From Anastatus disparis (taxonomy: Eukaryota > Arthropoda > Insecta > Hymenoptera > Eupelmidae), in the NCBI GenBank assembly GCA_017163975.1, contig JAFFSR010000280.1, forward strand, positions 434,001-498,000: DNA of 64,000 nt, given 5' to 3'. Below the pieces are notes generated by a model that ran no database searches, had not been told where the DNA came from, and worked only from the letters and a program-made list of their open reading frames with translations. The position numbers and the translations under genes are program-made. Below are positions 25,245 through 38,674 of the stretch, piece after piece (position 1 is the first letter of the stretch; the number at the start of each line of letters is the position of its first letter).

Positions 25245-26080
25245 GAATGACGAGCCATGTAAAAACCATGATTTTCATTATTGAAAAAATTTATCTATTG
25301 CAAATTCACCATTTTTATGTTGATTCAATGATTGAAAAATCAATGAATTAGATTACCAATATTTCAGTAGAATCATTACAAAATACACTTCCCTCAATAT
25401 ATTATTCAAGCTATCCTAAGGCTAAAGAATGGAACACAAAGAATTTTGTATATCGTAAAATTTAAGCTTCTTAAAGTTACCAAAAATAATATTTTCTTTA
25501 TTTTTTTATTCATATCTTTTTCCAGATCTATTATTTAAATAAATACTTGTTTCCACTAGGACTAAGTTAATTAAATCATTTTACTTTGTAACAATTTTGA
25601 ATGATATTTGGATATCAAACTCTGTAAACTTAACCTACAAATACTGTTCAATAAAGGATTGTTTTTAATTATTTATCTATAATATATTCTGTTGGATTTT
25701 TTTGTGTTGAGCGTACTTGGGTTTAATCTTATAAATTTGAAAAAACTCAATTTGACGCATGATAACTTATGAACTTCAAATGAAAATATTACTGAACTAT
25801 TTTAGGAAAAGGGGGAGTCACGTCATACCCTTAAGAATAAACATGAGTATATGTATGCAGATGTTTGATAAAAATACTGTCACTTCATATTACCTGAATT
25901 TCGATGTTAATCAATCGACTACCAACCGAAATTCAGTATATAAAATCATCCATATTTTAGTCGAATCATTACAATATTATACCTTGACCATAACTTATAC
26001 ATTATTCAAGTCATCCCAAAGATAAAGAAAGGAAAATATCTAGAATTCTGCAATCTACAAATCATAAAATTTAAGGGTAT
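25245..26080. repeat. Diverged direct duplication, about 560 bp apart
   Basis: 25360-25470 and 25935-26075 share ordered words: an ATATTT.AGT.GAATCATTACAA core, ATTATTCAAG, ATCC.AA.G.TAAAGAA.GG.A, AGAATT.TG and ATAAAATTTAAG. The upstream parts show weaker similarity. Both copies lie on the same strand. This looks like an old local duplication or two fragments of a repeat family. The 88-codon open stretch within the second copy is not matched by an open frame in the first, so it is not taken as a gene. Confidence 0.55.
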
Positions 26081-29000
26081 ATTCTTTTACATACAATATA
26101 TATACACACATGACATTTAGTTGAGTACTCAAAGAATGAGTCATAAAAAAAAGAAAACATTGTTCGTTTCAAGGTTTTTTTTAAACACTTTGCAAGTTCT
26201 ACTCATTTTATGTTATACGACAACGATAAACTCTGGTCCATTTCTTACTTCCCAGTTGGTATCACGTAAATCCAGTTTAGTTTAACAGTTGTGTATATGC
26301 ATTTTTTATTCTGTATTATTTGCGTTTTTATTTTAACGCAATGTACTTCTTTTCTTCTTTTTTTATGTTAAAATTTATGGTACCACTTTTTGCTAATGTA
26401 AAATTTTATGATTTTAAAGTTTATTCTTTTCGCTTTTTTTGATAACTTCTTAGTACCAAGAAAAAAAATTAACGCTTGTGTTACTTTTATGAATAATAAT
26501 AAGCATATAAGTTAATTTAAAATAAAATAATTTTTAATAGGTTTTAAAAAATAAAACTTGTAACCATGATAATTTGTTTCACGGCTTCATGCATTTTCAC
26601 GAATGATTAAGAATTTATTTACATTTAAAATTATGCATGGATATACAATCCAAACCTAATTATGCGTAAAAAAATTTATGGTAACGGAATTTCCTAAAAA
26701 ACAAAATAACATAAAACATAAACACGAATAAAACTCATAATTTAGTTTCAACGCTGCAGTGTACATAAAAATGTGTAAAATATGAGAGGAAAAACTTCAA
26801 CGCAAACAAAGTATGCACAAGTATAAGTTGAACGAAAGTTTTTTTTTTCAAATAAACACACTTAACGAGCACGTTGCATAAGAGCTTATCGTTTTGTTAT
26901 TATTATTTTTTTAAATTATGTAACGGTACTATTAATAAACATTACTTTACACTTTCAATTTTTTTATTTAACCATCATCACGCAATAAATTTTATAAAAT
27001 ATTAAACAAAGGCTCTTGAAAATATGATAAAATTTTATAAGCAAATTAGTGTTTATTAATTTTTAGTACATCTTAAACTACATGTTTATCAAACAATGTT
27101 AAGTGGATACTGTTAAGCAAGGTAAGTTTGAAAAAGCGAACTAAAAATATTGCTGTTTGTTATCGTACACAAGAGATAAATATGTATAGAAGATTTCCCC
27201 GTAGTATAGAGCGCGTAGATAACAGTTTTTACTACTGTTATTTTTATCCTGCTATTCTAAATGCTGTTTTACTTTGAATTTTCGACGTTAAAACATTTTA
27301 AAATAAACAAGCAATTTTATACAATGTGTTTTTTTTTTGTCAAATGTACATTCAGGTGCGTTTATGATGTTAACTTGCTTAATAATGAATACATAGCAAT
27401 GAATTGTAGATTAAAGTTTACATTTTTACTTTTAAAATTTTTATCCTCTCTACATGAAACCGATAAAAGATAAAAATATATGATTTTTTTTATACTATAT
27501 ATTTATGTGTATGTAGAATAAAAAATTTATGCATTTTTGTAACATATATGAAATTTAAACAGATGAAAAAAAGCTTTAAGAAACTTTTTAATAATAAATT
27601 TAAATGAAAATAGATATTATTCAGTATTATGAGAGAATAAAAACGTTTGTAAGTTTTGAAGTTCACGTGAGATTATCCATGGACTACTTTTTATAACCCT
27701 TAATTATTTTTTTCTATCATGTTCTTCTATTTCCTTTCAATTTCTTTATAACTTAAAATGAATATGAAAAATTTCTAGATATTGAACAGACGTATAAAAT
27801 AATAAGCTTTATTAATGCGACAATAATTTTGACATTCATTTCGTACAAATATCTACTTCACGATTTCAGTGCATCAATAAAATTTTCATAAAATGAAATT
27901 CTTTTAATATAAATTATATCTGATAATATTTTTAATTCTTTTTCCATCTAAATAAACAATTTTAACATCACAAACATCATATAAAAATATTTTTCGTGTA
28001 TATACTTTATTGACCACTTGCTACGTTCCTAAAAGCTCAAGTGTTGTTTCCTTACCTAAATAAAAGAAAAAATGTAAACAACTTCTACACGGATGAACAA
28101 TTAATCTCAAAAACACTTTTCTTTAAAAATCTCTCATTCTTTCATGTTTCATTCTTTAAACAAATATTACACAATCTACATGACACGAAATTCATTCTTT
28201 ACTAAAAGCAAATCCCTTCAATTAATTCAGCCTTATTGCATACATATAGTTTGTCCCTTTTTCCCCGTAAAACTTTGTATAATACACTTGAACCAAGTGG
28301 AATGCGTAATAAAAGAGGGCAAAGTGAAAAACCTGCAGCAAAGAAAAAGGAAATATATAAAAAAGAGAGATGGAGAGAGAAGAAAAAGAAAGAATGAACG
28401 TTAGACTGGAAGCTGATACTGAATAATTCATCTCTTCGACACTTGCCACTACGTCCGAAGAATACTTCCATATATATATATATATATATATAGAAAGAAA
28501 AAAAATGAAAAAAAAATGTGAACGCGTAAAAAAAGGAAAGAAAACAAAGAAACTGACTTTTCCTTGACTATAGCACAAGCGTTTCTCTCGTGTCAAAAAA
28601 AATAGAATGAAAAAAAAAATTCCAACGATGTGAAAAGAGCTACAAGTGGCATCACTATAGTAACTTTACTATAGAAGCTAACAAAGCTTCGAGCTTTAGG
28701 AACCCCCTCCGTATAACAATGGGGACTATACTGTCGATTCCATTATTCGACGTTGTCGACCACAACTATTCGTTGCCAAGAGAGAGGAGTAGCTCTATAT
28801 GCTATCATTGTATCGAAGCATTGGCCATGACAATAGCTTGGTGTATCCTCATAGTCATCTATTTTTTTTCTTTTTATCTCTCTTGTTAAATTTTAAGTCA
28901 TCTATGCGAAATCAAAGGTGTTCCAACACTATTTTTTAACGAATATTTTTTTGAGATAATATTGAATAAGGTGAATTCAAGTGATGTCACAATTAAAAAT

Positions 29001-32000
29001 AAAAAAACAAGAAAGGTAATAAGGGAATAGAGAAGAAGACGCGTGCATATTTCAAAGGGCGGAACATGGCTTTTATACTTTTGTAAAGAATAGAAGTATA
29101 CACGTATACAATTTGATTAAAAAAAATAATGATGTAGTTTGATAAGGGTGAAGTTACCCCAATTTTGGTTGACTTAAAAATATAGGGTCCGTTATTTGTT
29201 CCGAAATGACGTATTTCAAAGGGGCACGCATATCTTGCTTAATAAAAACACTTGTATCGTTATTTTGATAAAATACTTGGCATTTTTTACATCTTTCCAA
29301 AATAAGAAATAGAAGATTTATCTATTTTTCTATCAATATAAGAAAAGAAATATATTTTAAAAGTTATTTTTTTTAGTGAAAACTTTATTAATTTTTAAAC
29401 TTTTAATTTTACGCTAAAAAATATGCGGCTTACTCTTAAAGATTAATTATAAGCATCCGAGTAACAAAATTTAATACGTAGCAATCTTTTTTAATATTCA
29501 ACATTTTCGTTATTTTTATTAACGCAAAATTTATTTTCGCATGAATATTACTTCTGCGGTAATGAAAAATTAAAAGAATTAAATTGGCTTTTCAATTCAA
29601 TTTGTAAAATCTTTTATGAAAAAGTATCTTCTTTTTTGCGGGTTATAAAGGATTTATAAAAAAATTCTTATTAAATTCATATTTAAAGCCTTTAAAAGCA
29701 GTTTTTTGTTAAAGTCTCATTTTTTTTTTTAACATAAAAAAATATGAGTTGCGAATATGTAATTTTAAAAGTAACAAAAAATTTCTGAAAGAGTATATTT
29801 TACTCCCAATAATAAAAAAAAATTTAATATTATGATGATAAATCAGTTAAATGTAACCTCAATTCTCAATATTAAAAAAGTTTTTCTTACTTTTCCACAT
29901 TATAATTTGACAAGGACGTGAGAGAAAAATGAAAGATTCAAAAGAAAAAAAAAGGAAAATAGTACCCCAAGAAAAGTGAAGTTTAAATTCAAATGACTAT
30001 AGTAACTATTGTACAACTTCCCTTAGGTACCCAATTTCTTTAGTTCTACAGTATAAACTTAAACTTGGTAACTTTAAAATATACCTACTAAACTTTTAAA
30101 ATCACCCGTACTTACTATTTTATTTTTCTGTTTTTCAAGGATTTAGTTAGGAGTTAAATTCCAGTCTTATTCTTTATGTCACCATAGCATATTTAATGAA
30201 TTAACAAGTTTGTTTTAATACACTTGTCGGTGATAATTAAAATTTTCCTTTGAATCATGCGAATGTAATTTAAAGTATTTAAAATCAAAATTAAACTTTC
30301 AAGTACGAATTTATTTTCTTGAAGAAAACATTCTGAAAATAACTTAAGTATGATTTATGGTGCTTCTAAGCCGATTTTCGCAATAAAACGTTAAACAAAT
30401 TTTTTTCTAACTAAAATAAAAATTTTTCAAATAAACTTTTGAGATTTTCTAGTTTCTTGAATCATTCTAACATTTTTCTTCCTATAATTATGTTCAAATT
30501 AAAGCAGAAAAAAATTAACAATATATTGATCATTACTTTGAGTTATTTAAAGGGATTTTATTGCCAAATTTCTTGAAAATGACTATTTTTAATGAATCGG
30601 ATGTGTTAAATACCGCTACAAAAATAACTTTATTTACTGCTTATTTCGAAAAACATTTAGAGTCTATTCGTTTCCTTAGTTGCTTTTATAGATAGAAGAA
30701 TTAATTTTTAACAAATTAAATTAAATATAATATTATTTTACATTCTTGCATCATTAAAAGTATACCGGTTTTTGTTCAGTAAAAAAATTGTTTCCTTTAC
30801 CTAAAATATACTATAGATTCTTAACTAAAATAATTTATACTTTTGCAGATATCTTACTACGAGTATTTATATCATGCACTTTTTGAAATATAACTTCGGT
30901 TGTTAGTGCACAACTTGTATGACTTCATATATGTTGTAACGACTTTTCCTGCTACATTCTGTACAATACTATCTCTTAAGTTCACTTTCCGCGTGTTAAG
31001 CACCATGCAAGTAAGTTTTAGCCTCGAGCTATGTGTTTCCTTGTTACAACAAAAACCATTTCCGAGAGAATACAGAAATTTAAATGTGAATTCTTTTTTT
31101 TACTTCTTGAAAAAAATGAAAGTATTTTTAAAGTCACGTAACACTAAAATTTTCTTTTCCTTATTTATGTTTTCTGAGAAGTTGTAAAAAAGTAAAACAA
31201 AATAAATTCAAAACTAAACAAATTCAAAAAAATTTTATTTTATTTTTCTGGAAAAATATATATAAAATAGAGATGTAATCCATACCACTTAATAATGCTC
31301 ACAAAAAACTAAAAGTAATGATAAAATGTTTTCGATTAGATATGTTCATCACCATGAAAAAAATATTTATTTCAGTATAATCAAAACTAATGAAGTTACT
31401 ACTTGATTTTAAATAACATAAAAAAATAATTTTCATAAGTATACAAAATATATGGATTTCAGACCCCAAAAAAGTAATCATTTGAATGAGTTCTTAATAT
31501 ACAAGGATCTGTCAAAAAAAAACGTCAAAATTTTTTTTACAATAACTTGAAAAAGATAATGTATAAGAATAAATTCGTATAAAATATGTATTACATTAAG
31601 GATAAATCCACATATTTCGCTTTTATATAAAGCTAGAAAATAAGCTCTTGAGAAACGAGCTTCCATTTCAGAATAGGAAACGAGAAAGCGCCCATAACTA
31701 ATCTTATATTTGATTTAGTCTATCTACTTCTTACCTCCTTAACTAAAATAACATTTCTAACTTATGATTTTCATTTTCGAGATCCGTCACAAGGGTAAAA
31801 TCATTTTAATGTTTTTCGTGGCGAGCTTTAGGTATAATAATTTTGACAATTATAAATTGGAATCTGAAAATTTTATGCCCTCTTTTCTTTTTCTTCAAAT
31901 TTTTTTCAAAGATATTAAACATTAATTATAATTTAAATGAATGAGTTCTAATATGTAATATTTTATAGTTAGTTTAAAACATAATATCCATGAGATAATT

Positions 32001-32848
32001 TGTAAAATCTTAGTGTACAGCAACAATCATCTTTTAATTATCAGTAAATTTATATAAATAAATGAATTTTAACAAAACTAATTCATCTCGCACTTCAAGA
32101 AAAGAAAAAAACATTCCATTTCTCATTGCTTCTAATGGCTGACATAATCTTGATTTTTCTACTTATTTTTGAAATTTTAATCATTTGTTTTCGCACATTT
32201 ACCTTCATCCTCATATTCTCCTAATTAATTGTATTTTAATTTCATATTGTTATTGTTAAATTATTTGATAAATGGATATCCTCTTCTAATAGAAAAAAAT
32301 ACTGACTTTATAATAAATGTTAAAAAGTAAAATTCGATGAAGTTAATATTCAAGTCTCGATAGAGAAAAATGTTTTTATTTCAAGTATGTTACTTAAATT
32401 TATGAGTGGTAGGCATTAAATCACTAAAATACGTATTCAATTCTCTTTTATTAAGAAAATTATTTCCCAGTATTTCAAGAAAATTCGTATCTCTCAAAGT
32501 GTATAAACTTTCTCTTAAAGAGGATGCTGCATTTTCTGTCTTTGTTATTGAGTTTTTGGAACTCCTAATTTTCTGCAAAGCTATGTATCTTAATTTTTTA
32601 TTATGAATAGAAAATTATCTGTTATATTTATATCTAGAGCTTGCATCTTTTCCTTTTTTGCAATTAAAAGTTTTGAAACAAGTAGCGAAAAATTCGATTA
32701 GATGAGGATATAAAATACATCATCCTTTTAAATATGATTATTTCAAAGTATTTTTATGAAACCAATTTCTAATATTTTTGCAGTAATTAGCAAAAAAATT
32801 TATGTACGAAATTATTATAATAATTTTTTTAATTAAAACTGATCATGG
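26081..32848. other. Long AT-rich non-coding region
   Basis: No gene supported in this 6.8-kb stretch. 28020-28870 is less AT-rich with purine-rich runs and several overlapping open stretches on both strands that are explained by low-complexity tracts. 28640-28860 (around GGAACCCCCTCCGTATAAC) is the most complex sequence in the region and could be a conserved non-coding or regulatory segment. 29130-29250 contains GGGTGAAGTTACCCC. Other open stretches (30900-31187, 31299-31666, 32390-32606) have Phe/Ile/Lys-rich composition typical of chance in AT-rich DNA. Confidence 0.4.
28471..28492. repeat. (TA)11 microsatellite
   Basis: Uninterrupted TA dinucleotides followed by an A/G-rich run. Confidence 0.95.
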
Positions 32849-32851
32849 ATA

Positions 32852-33822
32852 CCCTGGTAGAACGTTAAGAGGTTTCACCCGTTAAGTTAATAACAATTAC
32901 TAAATCACAGCTGAAATCAGCACATTTCTAGCTGTTTTCTGCTTAAACCCGATAAAATTAAATTAAAAAAAATATAGTAAACACATTTTATTATGATAAA
33001 ATTTTTTTTAAATTTATTATTATTATCATTAAATATTTTTTTAAAAATTTTCCCTTTTTCTTAATCGTAAAGTTAGCAATTATAAAGTATACATATACGT
33101 CAAACATATACTTACTATCTTTCTATTATATAGCTATTCTTATATGCAAATAACATAAACAACGTTCTTGTTTTCTTTTCTGTTTGTCTACCCGATTTAC
33201 TTTTAGGTTAGTTTAAAAACATTTGTAAAATAATTTTTACAAATGTTCTGTAAAAGAAAAAAATTTCTAGACACTAAATAATTTTGAAAAAGTGTCTTGA
33301 AGTTATATATTATTTTATTATCTTTTTTCAAAAAAAATAATTTTTTATAAAAAATTAATGTAAGTTGTATCCAGTTTAAAAGTTTAAAAATAGTTTTTAA
33401 TTTACAGTAACATTTACTTGTTCTAATAAAATTTTAACATAATATATGTATATTATAAAAATTTATGTAAAATAAATGTATTTTCTATAAATTTTGTTAA
33501 TTTATCCAATAATTCCTTTCCTGGTATCATTAGTAAAATTAAGAAAATTTAAAAAAATAATTTTTTAGTTAGAAACCTGTTAAAAATAACTTATTAATTT
33601 GAAAGTTAAAACATTATTTTAATGTCTGAAATCTAATAATTAATTATCATCTAATAATTAAATATATTAATAAGATTCCTATAAATTTGAAGTTAACAGG
33701 TTTCTTGCTAGGAACCTGTTAAAATGGTACCCCTGGTTAGTGGTATTTCAGCTAATTTTCAGCTACTTTTTAACGGGTCTCGCTTATTTCTAGCTGGAAA
33801 CCCAATAAGATTTCTACCAGGG
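32852..33822. mobile_element. 971-bp DNA transposon with CCCTGGTAGAA ends
   Basis: CCCTGGTAGAA at 32852 faces its exact complement ending at 33822, with TA outside each end. Similarity continues imperfectly inward (GAGGTTTC versus GGGTTTCC in inverted sense). Subterminal motifs recur in both orientations: AACCTGTTAA or ACCCGTTAA (near 32877, 33586 and 33713, inverted at 33694 and 33770) and TTTCTAGCTG (32925, again near 33787). Repeated subterminal motifs are typical binding sites for a transposase. No transposase frame is present, so it is non-autonomous. Another end of this type is at 56791. Confidence 0.8.
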
Positions 33823-33826
33823 TATT

Positions 33827-36800
33827 ATAAATCTGATTTAAATAAAAATCAATGAAAAAGTAATAGACTTCGCTATATCAAGATTTAAATCTCTCGAGTA
33901 TTACAGTACATCTTATTTCGATAACATTCTGTCAATTTTCTTTTGCCAGAAGCAAAAGTTTTAAGGAAAATTAATAAATTTATTATTGAGTTATCCTATA
34001 TAAACTTTTAAAATAGTTGATCTCCAATAAAATTTTCTAGGTAAAATTATTGAGCAAATGATTTCTTTATCACAATTATCAATTTGTAAACAAATTATTA
34101 CACCTTTTTAATAAATTTCATAATATTTATAACAATATTTAACTATTCCTCTTCAAGACACTTATTTTCATTATGAATGTTTATGCTGCATATTATACTG
34201 TGGTGCCGAACCGATGTTTCATATTGATATAATATAGAAAGTAAAAGTCAGGTGACTAACTCATTTATTATCTCGTTAAATCTTTACTTGTGACTCTGTC
34301 TATATGAATCCTTAGAATACGTTGATTCATTCATGCAACGATTTATTTCCCATTTAATCTCTTGTATATTATTTTTTTGTTTTTTTTTTGGTATGTGCAG
34401 TAACTCTTATAAATGATGCGCTATAAATTATTGCTCACGTATATATACTGTAAGAAAAAAAATACTCACTTTTTACCGTGAGCATAAAAAGTAAGTATAT
34501 AACTTTGTAATCTTGTTATTATTATTAAGTAAGGTATAGCAGAAGAAAATCCATTGGGTAAGTTTAAAAAGGTATGAAAAATCTTAGCAAGTTATAATGA
34601 ATATAGAAAAGTTAAAATTTGATTACCTTAGTGCTATGGATACTCTTGGCTGATGTTATGAAGAAAAAAAACGTTGTATAACTTTATAAAAACTGAATTA
34701 TTGTTTGTTTTATAAAGGGTATACCCTTGACCTCTTTACTAACCAGAGCTGAAGAATCGTCAAATTTTAAAGTATTATGCGTAGAAAAAACTGAGTTTCA
34801 ACGTTTGCATGAAAAATGTTGAATCTGAACTTTGCACGTTAAGAATATCAAATTCCGGAAAGTGTATAAGTTTATTTTTGAAAAAATGACCACTTCACAT
34901 TCCTATTGTAAAATTTAAGTTTGGTTGATTGAAAAGAAAAGAAAATTTAAATTTATTTTGTGTAGTTCGCCTCAAATAATTTTATGAAAATAAGTTAGAT
35001 CAAAGTAGTTTTATTAATATAATAAGAAAATTCATTTATTAAAATATTTACATAATCTTTATTTCATAAGAGCAATGGATTAAAGAAATTTAAATAATTA
35101 ACTTAGAAAATAGATTTCTGTTTGTAATTCTTATTTGGACAGAAAAAAATATTCAATTTAGAGTTAAAGAGTGATTTAATAACAATGACAAATTTTTCAA
35201 AATATTATTGCAATTTCAACAAAATTCAAGTAAATAATATAGATGAACCAATAGTAAAGAATTAAATAATTTTTTTCATGAAATTAATGAAATTAAATTT
35301 TTTTTTGAAAATGTTAGAAATTTGTTATGATGAATTTTAAATAAAAATTTAGAATTGAATTTACAAAATTCACAATAAATTTTTGTTAATGTAAAAAGTG
35401 TCTCACATACTATCATTAAAATATAAAATAATCATACATTCAGTGCTCTAAATAAAGAGAAAGAATTTCATAATTCTATTTCCTTTGTATAATAATCTGA
35501 AATTTAATGAAATATACAGTATTTTTAACGTTCTTTTTTTCAATTTAATAAAGCATTAATTTTTATAAGAATAAAAATTGTACGTTTCTCTTCTAAAACG
35601 AAATATGAATTCATATGACAAGCCTAAAGCATATAATACCGCTTTGTGAATAAAAGTTAGCTTTTTTCCTGTTAGAGTAACTTTTACGCATGTACATATG
35701 TGTATCAAAAAAAAGTAAACCACTCTTGGAGATTCATGAAAAAAAAAAACGTTAGTGGGATTTACAAGGACATGCGTTTGCTAATTACTTCGCTAAAGGC
35801 GGACGACATACGCGTGTCTCTTCTTCTACGTGCTTCAACAGTAAAACTAGAATTTTAATGAACGAATCCAGTAGAGGTGGGAAAGTTTCTTTTTCTCTTT
35901 TTTTTGTATGAGTTATAGAGGTCAACGCAATTACATTTGCGAATAGGAAATTTTACTTGCATGTGAGATACTGGATGGAAAGGCCATGAAATATAAAATA
36001 ACTTGTCACTATTAATTGTGTAAACTCTTAGTTATTTTGTTTAGCATAATGAAATTTATTTTAATTGACCTTTTTACTTTCATGAGTATATTATCTTATT
36101 TATCTAAGAAGGTTTTTTTTTGTTTATATAAGTGCAGAATATTCTAATTTGAAAAGGAATATATTTAAAACAAGCTTTCAAGTATATAAAAAAGACTTAC
36201 TTACTAAATCTTTATAATAAAAATATGATTACTATGAAATTTATTCTTCTGGAAATTTATTTAAACTCTATACTATTTTTTAATTATAAAAATAACGTTA
36301 TCATTAAATTTTCTAAAAACTTGGAATTAAATGCAATGAAATTTAATACTAACTTCTAAAAATAGTTTTCAAAAAAATTGAATAAAAATTTTTAAAAGAA
36401 AAAATGGAAATTGAATTTTTTTTTACGTTACAGAAACAATTATCGAAATGGTGACGAATATTAACAATTCTCTTTCAATTTTTTTAAACGTTTACATATA
36501 TGTAATGCAATCATCAACAAAAACTTTTCACTCTATCCTTTCATGAAAAATATTCTAAAAATATTTCAAAATAAAAAAGACCATAATAATTCATACACAT
36601 ACATTTTCCCCTTTTTCTATAAATATTTCGAAGTACGATACAAATAGCATGCAAAATGTATACTTTTTCAGCGTGTACAAAAGAAAAGAAAATCATTTCT
36701 ATCTGATGCTGTGTATACCTTTGAAATCCAAGAAGCATATTGTTATCGAGTATATAGTTGACACGCTCTCTCGCGCGCATATTGTGATACAAAAAAAAGG

Positions 36801-37283
36801 GAATTTCGTTATATTTTTCAGTACAGCGAAGATGGGCGGAAAATTTTCTATAGATATATATTTGGGTTATGTAAAGATACATAAGATAGTAGGTATTTAT
36901 GAGGGTACGGATATAAAAATGACTTTTTCGTGATATTTCTGTTATACTGAATAAAAATATGTAGAAAAGTCTTTTATATACGAAAAATAAAAAGAAATTT
37001 TATTATGAATAAAAAGAAGATCATAAAATAGTTTCAAAATGTTAAATAAAATTATAGTTTGGATTAAAACTTAAATTATCACTCCTACAATAATATACGA
37101 GCTAAATTTAAATTTATCTGAAAAAACTTTCATATTGACGTTGACTGAATTGTAAATGTGTAATGTTTTAAGTAATGTTTAGAATTTCGATTTGATTATT
37201 AAAACTCGGTTTATTTTATAAAAGATAAATTAGAAATAAAAAAATTTTTTTGAATTATTTAATAATATATTACGTTCCTATGC
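33827..37283. other. AT-rich non-coding region
   Basis: No gene supported. GGGTATACCC occurs at about 34718. 35750-35960 and 36600-36900 are slightly GC-richer with open stretches on both strands overlapping each other, so at most one could be real and neither shows a signal peptide, domain or splice context I can defend. Confidence 0.4.
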
Positions 37284-37375
37284 ACGGAAATGGCTCATTA
37301 CATGCGCATGTTGATTTGCTGATCGAGGCGAAGCTAAGATTGATAAAAAACGCGTATATGATGAGCTATTTTCGT
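37284..37375. repeat. Inverted repeat upstream of tRNA-like sequence
   Basis: ACGGAAATGGCTCATTA (37284-37300) pairs with TGATGAGCTATTTTCGT (37359-37375), 14 of 17 bases, and the three differences would be wobble pairs in one RNA strand. The sequence on to 37560 is GC-enriched (GAGCGCGTATACG, GCGCGCATGCGC). Probably the remains of a mobile element beside the following tRNA-like sequence. Confidence 0.5.
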
Positions 37376-37564
37376 ATCTAGGAGCGCGTATACGATTTTT
37401 CTTCATACCCGGTCGGAGCTTCATGACCCAAAAAAGTGATGAAAATCCATTTTTAATTTCAAAAATTCATTAAAAATGACTTTGAGAGAAAAGTCATCTG
37501 ATCCTTTAGTTTGTTGTAGCGCGCATGCGCAAGCAACCATAGTATACATTTCAGCGCATGAGGA

Positions 37565-37640
37565 GTGGCGGTAGTTCAGTGGCTATGGTACTTGACTTAG
37601 GCTCTAGAGGACCAAAGTTCAATTCCCCGGGAAAATTTCG
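37565..37640 (+). mobile_element. tRNA-like head of a SINE or tRNA pseudogene
   Basis: An A-box-like TAGTTCAGTGG (37572-37582) and a B-box-like AGTTCAATTCC (37616-37626) are spaced as in a tRNA gene, followed by CCGGG. The acceptor and anticodon stems do not pair convincingly, so it is not called a working tRNA. The sequence differs from the SINE family at 22751 and 38675. What follows becomes AT-rich with a GAAGTAAG/CTTACTTC hairpin near 37784. Confidence 0.55.
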
Positions 37641-37864
37641 GAAAAGTTTAGTCTAAATTTATAGTATTTATTTTAATTTTATTAAGTAATTTGATCGTTT
37701 GCTACTAATTTTAAGGAAAATTGTTCAAATTCACAAATTTTTCATTTAGCGGAAATAAAGTACTTTAGTCCCGCTAATATTTTAGAAGTAAGTAATATCT
37801 TACTTCCGGCCCGCCTTTTTAGTTAATAAAAAGGTCATTATTGTTAGAGTAGAAATAAAAAAAA

Positions 37865-38447
37865 ACTTTTCATCCCAGGCGGACGCATTCGGGTTTTTAC
37901 GTGCAGAGAGTCCTCAATTGATAAATAGGTTAGATGCACGCTAGGAGCTCCTAGGCTGCAATAGCAGTCATTACTGCCTAGGAGTATAAAGCTCCTGGGT
38001 TGCATTGAGTTCATTAAAGCCCAGCAGCAACTTTTCTCTATCGTATTTCGACTTAAATCAAAAACAAAAGAATCAATAGTGCAAAACTGCAAGTTCAGTT
38101 GTATTCGCTATTCAAGCTACAGCTTGTGCTACAGAATTTTATTACTTTAAAAAATGGATATTTATAAAAAAAAAAATAAAATTATAAAATTGCAATAATA
38201 TTGTTAACTATAAATAATTTTAATAATGTTAATTTTATTATTTATTGTCGATGTTATTATTTCTTTTTAATTTTATTATTTCTTGTTTATTATTTATTGT
38301 TAATTTTTTTATTTAATATCAAAAATTAATAAATCCTAATAAAAAATAGTACCATATAATTTAAATTTTATTATATAAATATAAAATTATTTGTAAAAAA
38401 ACATCTGCACCTAAAAACCCTCATGCGTCCTTGCCTGGGATGAAAAA
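37865..38447. mobile_element. ~580-bp DNA element with ~42-bp terminal inverted repeats
   Basis: The left end TTTTCATCCCAGGC.GGACGCAT, then GGGTTTTTA and GTGCAGA, reappears inverted at 38401-38447 with a 2-base length difference and few mismatches. Inside, TAGGAGCTCCTAGG is a palindrome near 37943, and AGCTCCT.GG.TGCA occurs twice (about 37947 and 37990). The rest is AT-rich filler with repeated TTATTATTTATTGTTAAT words. No transposase. A second, unrelated hairpin begins 12 bases after its right end. Confidence 0.75.
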
Positions 38448-38458
38448 TTTTTTAAGCA

Positions 38459-38611
38459 CCCTGGACGAGCCTTGCGCGATGACGGCCTTCGGACGATATT
38501 TACATCGTGGGATAAAGCCTCGGCCACTCGCTTCGCTCGCGCGCCTCGGCTTTATTATCCCACGATGTTCATATCGTCCTCAGGTCGTAATCGCGCAAGG
38601 CTCGCCCAAGG
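38459..38611. mobile_element. GC-rich fold-back element, 153 bp
   Basis: The two halves are complementary nearly throughout: GAGCCTTGCGCGAT (38467-38480) faces ATCGCGCAAGGCTC (about 38590-38603), and ACATCGTGGGATAA faces TTATCCCACGATGT. The loop contains CTCGCTTCGCTCGCG, itself palindromic. The G+C content is far above the surroundings. The plus strand has a 63-codon open stretch, an outcome of the stop-poor GC composition and not a gene. No clear target duplication seen. Confidence 0.75.
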
Positions 38612-38674
38612 TACATAAATAACTAATGCGTATGTTTAAAATTTTAAGTTATAGTTCATCCTAATGAATATAAG

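Noticed and set aside
28202..28596. Overlapping open stretches on both strands
   Set aside because: Driven by A/G-rich and TA-repeat sequence; the predicted proteins are low-complexity Phe/Ser/Tyr strings.
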